Source: Candidatus Hebobacterum abditum (GTDB taxonomy: Bacteria; Armatimonadota; Hebobacteria; Hebobacterales; Hebobacteraceae). Taken from it: 64,000 nucleotides of DNA. Below are positions 61,568 to 64,000 of this stretch, one piece after another. A program made the translations under genes and the position numbers. The stretch spans positions 62,001 to 126,000 of the forward strand of contig JALGXW010000001.1 in NCBI GenBank assembly GCA_029821875.1. Reading direction: 5' to 3'. Each line of letters opens with the position of its first letter. Position 1 is the first letter of the stretch. The notes under the pieces are model-generated. The model had not been told where the DNA came from. It made no database searches and worked only from the letters and a program-made list of their open reading frames with translations.

Positions 61568-61578
61568 AGGCGTACCAC

Positions 61579-61607
61579 TTGCGCCGCGCCCGAGTGCGCC
61601 GGCGCAA
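61579..61607 (+). promoter_or_regulatory. Palindrome at the alaS transcription start
   Basis: Perfect 8-bp inverted repeat TTGCGCCG (61579-61586) and CGGCGCAA (61600-61607) right after the -10 box. Could be a protein operator or RNA hairpin in the leader. Confidence 0.45.
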
Positions 61608-61665
61608 TTGTTATAGCGGCCAGCGCGGCACACAGCAGACGAGACTCGACGGGAGACGAAGGCGC

Positions 61666-64000
61666 ATGACGAGCCGGGAACTCCGGCAAAGCTTCCTGGA
61701 CTTCTTCGCCCAGCGGGATCACCGCGTGATGCCCAGCGCGCCCCTCAAGCCCACCGACGAGACGACGCTCTTCACCAGTGCTGGCATGCAGCCTTTCGTT
61801 CCGTGGTTTCGAGGCATCGTGCCCCCAGAGGTGCCGAGAGCGGCAACATGCCAGAAGTGCTTCCGCTCCGATGACGTAGAGGAGGTCGGGCGCACCCCCT
61901 GGCACCTCACCTTCTTCGAGATGCTCGGCAACTTCTCGTTTGGCGACTACTTCAAGCGCGAGGCCATCGTCTACGCTTGGGAGTACGTCACCCAGGTCCT
62001 TGGGGTGCCGAAGAGCCGCATCTGGATCACCGTCTACCCGGAGGATGACGAGGCGCCGGAGATCTGGGCGAAGGACATCGGTGTCCCGCGGTCGCGGATC
62101 GTCCAGGATGAGACGAACTGGTGGGGGCCGATTGGCGACTCGGGACCGTGCGGGCCGGACACGGAGCTGCATCTCGACAGTGGAGACGACCGAGGCTGTG
62201 GGCGGCCCGAGTGCGATCCGACATGCGATTGCCCGCGGTTCAATGAGGTCTGGAACCTCGTCTTCCAGGTGTATAACAAGACTCCGGCGGGCGAACTCGA
62301 GCCGCTGCCGCAACCTGGAATCGACACTGGCATGGGCATGGAGCGGCTCACCGCCCTCATCCAGGATGTGCCCTCGATCTTCGAGACCGACCTGCTCGCG
62401 CCGATCGTATCGGGAGTAATCGCGCGGGCGCGCGAGTCGGGACCGGAACTGCCGGAGCATCTCGACGAGAAACAGACGCAGGCGACGAGAGTGATCGCCG
62501 ACCATACGCGCGCGCTCGCCTTCCTGCTTGCCGACGGCTTTACGCCCTCGAATGAGGGCGCGGGCTACGTGCTGCGCCGGGTGCTCCGGCGGGCCTACCG
62601 TTCTGGGAGGCGACTCGGCGTCGAGGAGCCATTCCTGAGCGAACTCGTCCCGTCGATCGTGGAGACGATGGGGCCTGTCTACCCGGAGCTCGTCGGTGCC
62701 CAGGAGCGTATCACGACCTGGATCAGGCAGGAGCAGCAGCAGTTCGAAGACACGCTGGAGCGCGGCCTCGGTCCGCTCATGGCGGCCGTCGAGCGGGCAC
62801 GAGCAGCTGGGCTTGATGTCCTGCCGGGCGAAGACGGGTTCAAGTTGCACGACACTTACGGCCTGCCGAAAGAGCTAGCTGCCGATATCGCTGCGGAGAG
62901 CGGCCTGCGGCTCGACGAGGAGGGCTTCGAGCGGGCCATGGCGGAGCAGCGGGAGCGGGCCCGCTCCCGGGCCCAGCAGGACTTCGCCTCCGCGATGCGC
63001 TCTGGCTATCAGAGCTTCGCCGGCAAGACGACCTTTCTCGGCTATTCGAGCTGTGCGGCCGAGAGCACGATCATTGGCATCATCAGAGATGGCGGCCCCG
63101 TCGATCGGCTCGGCGAGGGCGAGGAGGGAGAGCTGTTCCTCGACACGACGCCGTTCTACGCCGAGAGTGGCGGCCAGGTCGGCGACCGGGGCACGGTGAC
63201 GGCGGACGACACGGAGGCGGCCGTGCTCGACACCTACTATCCCGTGGAAGGCGTGCACGCGCACACCGTCCGGGTCGAGAGGGGCGAGCTTCGGGCGGGC
63301 CAGTCCGTGACGGCGCGGGTAGACGAAGAGCGACGCCAGGCCATCGCGAGGGCCCACACCGCGACCCACTTGCTCCATCATGTGCTCCGAGAAGTGCTCG
63401 GCGAGCACGCGGTGCAGTCGGGTTCGCTCGTCGATGCGGATCGGCTTCGCTTCGACTTCGCGCACTTCTCGGGCCTGACAGATGAGGAGCGTCAGCGAAT
63501 AGAGGAAGGTGTCCTTAGACTGGCCCTGCAGGACTCGGCGCTCACTGCCCAAGAGATGACCTTGCGGGATGCCCAGGACATGGGCGCGATCGCGCTCTTC
63601 GGCGAGAAGTACGGCGAGCAGGTCCGCGTCGTCCAGATCGGCGAGTTCAGCCGGGAGCTCTGCGGGGGCACTCACCTTGTTCACGCGGGCGCCATCGGGG
63701 GCTTCTTCATCGTGAGCGAGAGCAGCATCGGCGCGGGCCTTCGACGGATAGAGGCAGTGACCGGCACGGAGGCACAGCGATTGGCTCTTCGTCAACGGAG
63801 TCTGCTGGCGGAGGCGGCTGGGACGCTGAAGTGCCAGCCCGACGATGTCGCCGAGCGCGCGGGGGCGCTCCAAGGCGAGATACATGAGAAGCAGAGAGAG
63901 ATCAGCCGCCTCCAGCAGAAGGGCGCGGGCGAGGCCGCGGCCGATCTGGTGAAGCAGGCTGTGGACGTACATGGCGTGAAGCTCGTGGCGGCGCGAGTGG
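61666..64000 (+). CDS. alaS: Alanyl-tRNA synthetase (3' end cut by window edge)
   Basis: About 778 residues visible and open at the end. Class II catalytic core: SFLDFFAQRDHRVMPSAPL, TCQKCFRSDDVEEVGRTPWHLTFFEML (seen as FRSDDVEEVGRT and HLTFFEMLGNFSFG) and GMGMERL. Editing domain zinc residues: His564 and His568 (AHTATHLLHH) and Cys666 with His670 (ELCGGTH). Starts at the ATG with GGGAGACGAAGG upstream. A C-terminal oligomerisation part is only begun. Behind an extended -10 promoter and a palindrome. Confidence 0.96.
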   Translation, partial: MTSRELRQSFLDFFAQRDHRVMPSAPLKPTDETTLFTSAGMQPFVPWFRGIVPPEVPRAATCQKCFRSDDVEEVGRTPWHLTFFEMLGNFSFGDYFKREAIVYAWEYVTQVLGVPKSRIWITVYPEDDEAPEIWAKDIGVPRSRIVQDETNWWGPIGDSGPCGPDTELHLDSGDDRGCGRPECDPTCDCPRFNEVWNLVFQVYNKTPAGELEPLPQPGIDTGMGMERLTALIQDVPSIFETDLLAPIVSGVIARARESGPELPEHLDEKQTQATRVIADHTRALAFLLADGFTPSNEGAGYVLRRVLRRAYRSGRRLGVEEPFLSELVPSIVETMGPVYPELVGAQERITTWIRQEQQQFEDTLERGLGPLMAAVERARAAGLDVLPGEDGFKLHDTYGLPKELAADIAAESGLRLDEEGFERAMAEQRERARSRAQQDFASAMRSGYQSFAGKTTFLGYSSCAAESTIIGIIRDGGPVDRLGEGEEGELFLDTTPFYAESGGQVGDRGTVTADDTEAAVLDTYYPVEGVHAHTVRVERGELRAGQSVTARVDEERRQAIARAHTATHLLHHVLREVLGEHAVQSGSLVDADRLRFDFAHFSGLTDEERQRIEEGVLRLALQDSALTAQEMTLRDAQDMGAIALFGEKYGEQVRVVQIGEFSRELCGGTHLVHAGAIGGFFIVSESSIGAGLRRIEAVTGTEAQRLALRQRSLLAEAAGTLKCQPDDVAERAGALQGEIHEKQREISRLQQKGAGEAAADLVKQAVDVHGVKLVAARV

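Noticed and set aside
61568-61665. T-box riboswitch upstream of alaS
   Set aside because: The leader is under 100 bases and lacks the T-box consensus and specifier stem; only one palindrome is present.
61561-62850. 429-codon open frame on the minus strand
   Set aside because: Antisense to alaS; no motif of its own.

Overview
The window is 64 kb of GC-rich bacterial chromosome, densely packed with genes. I see no rRNA, tRNA, CRISPR array, insertion sequence or prophage. The gene mix suggests a deep-branching, largely anaerobic lineage of the Armatimonadota / Terrabacteria kind rather than a well-studied genus: type IV pilus and MglA genes, a PASTA kinase, an RsbV/RsbW/sigma-B-type switch, many [4Fe-4S] proteins, an HdrBC-type protein beside a split archaeal-type glutamate synthase, and a GlmL-type ATPase. 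The lineage is an inference from gene content and is not proven by a marker gene.

Region 1 (1-13.6 kb, minus strand): a motility/polarity group (membrane protein, MglA GTPase, DUF4388 protein, partial PilM); an envelope redox/signalling group (Tat-exported DUF362 protein, NapH-NapG-like ferredoxin fusion, small membrane protein, PASTA Ser/Thr kinase); and a chain of recG, rsmD, coaD, a coiled-coil protein that probably uses a non-standard start codon, and a membrane-anchored SurA/PpiC chaperone with TPRs. Region 2 (13.7-17.7 kb, plus): secreted and small proteins, including a trypsin-like protease, a flavodoxin and a cysteine-rich zinc-knuckle protein. Region 3 (17.7-25.7 kb, minus): the secD-secF-CDF transporter-recJ-rel operon behind a near-consensus promoter. 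Region 4 (25.8-32.4 kb): enolase, a second copy of the zinc-knuckle protein, pyruvate kinase with ftsB, an alcohol dehydrogenase and small membrane proteins.

Region 5 (32.4-37.4 kb, minus): an operon of glmL, a KOW/barrel-sandwich protein, a LysE-type exporter, a one-TM protein and a QueG-like Fe-S protein. Region 6 (37.6-47.4 kb): a GIDE-domain membrane protein, an isopropylmalate/Re-citrate synthase family enzyme, a lipoprotein, the four-gene HdrBC/glutamate synthase operon with a strong promoter and an operator-like palindrome, and a secreted ankyrin protein. Region 7 (47.7-55.7 kb): a phosphodiester glycosidase-domain protein, a CBM9-like protein, a PHP-domain protein and NAD synthetase on the plus strand, then an HpaI-type aldolase and a sugar isomerase. 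Region 8 (55.7-64 kb, plus): rarA, mnmA, a one-TM coiled-coil protein, RsbV-, RsbW- and sigma-B-like proteins, an AI-2E family transporter, and alaS running off the end.

How the parts may work together: the synthase-family enzyme (38.6-40 kb), the glutamate synthase operon and the GlmL operon all bear on citrate/2-oxoglutarate/glutamate metabolism in a ferredoxin-rich anaerobe. Five of the clearest promoters have sigma-70-like -35 and -10 boxes, four of them with an 18-bp spacer.
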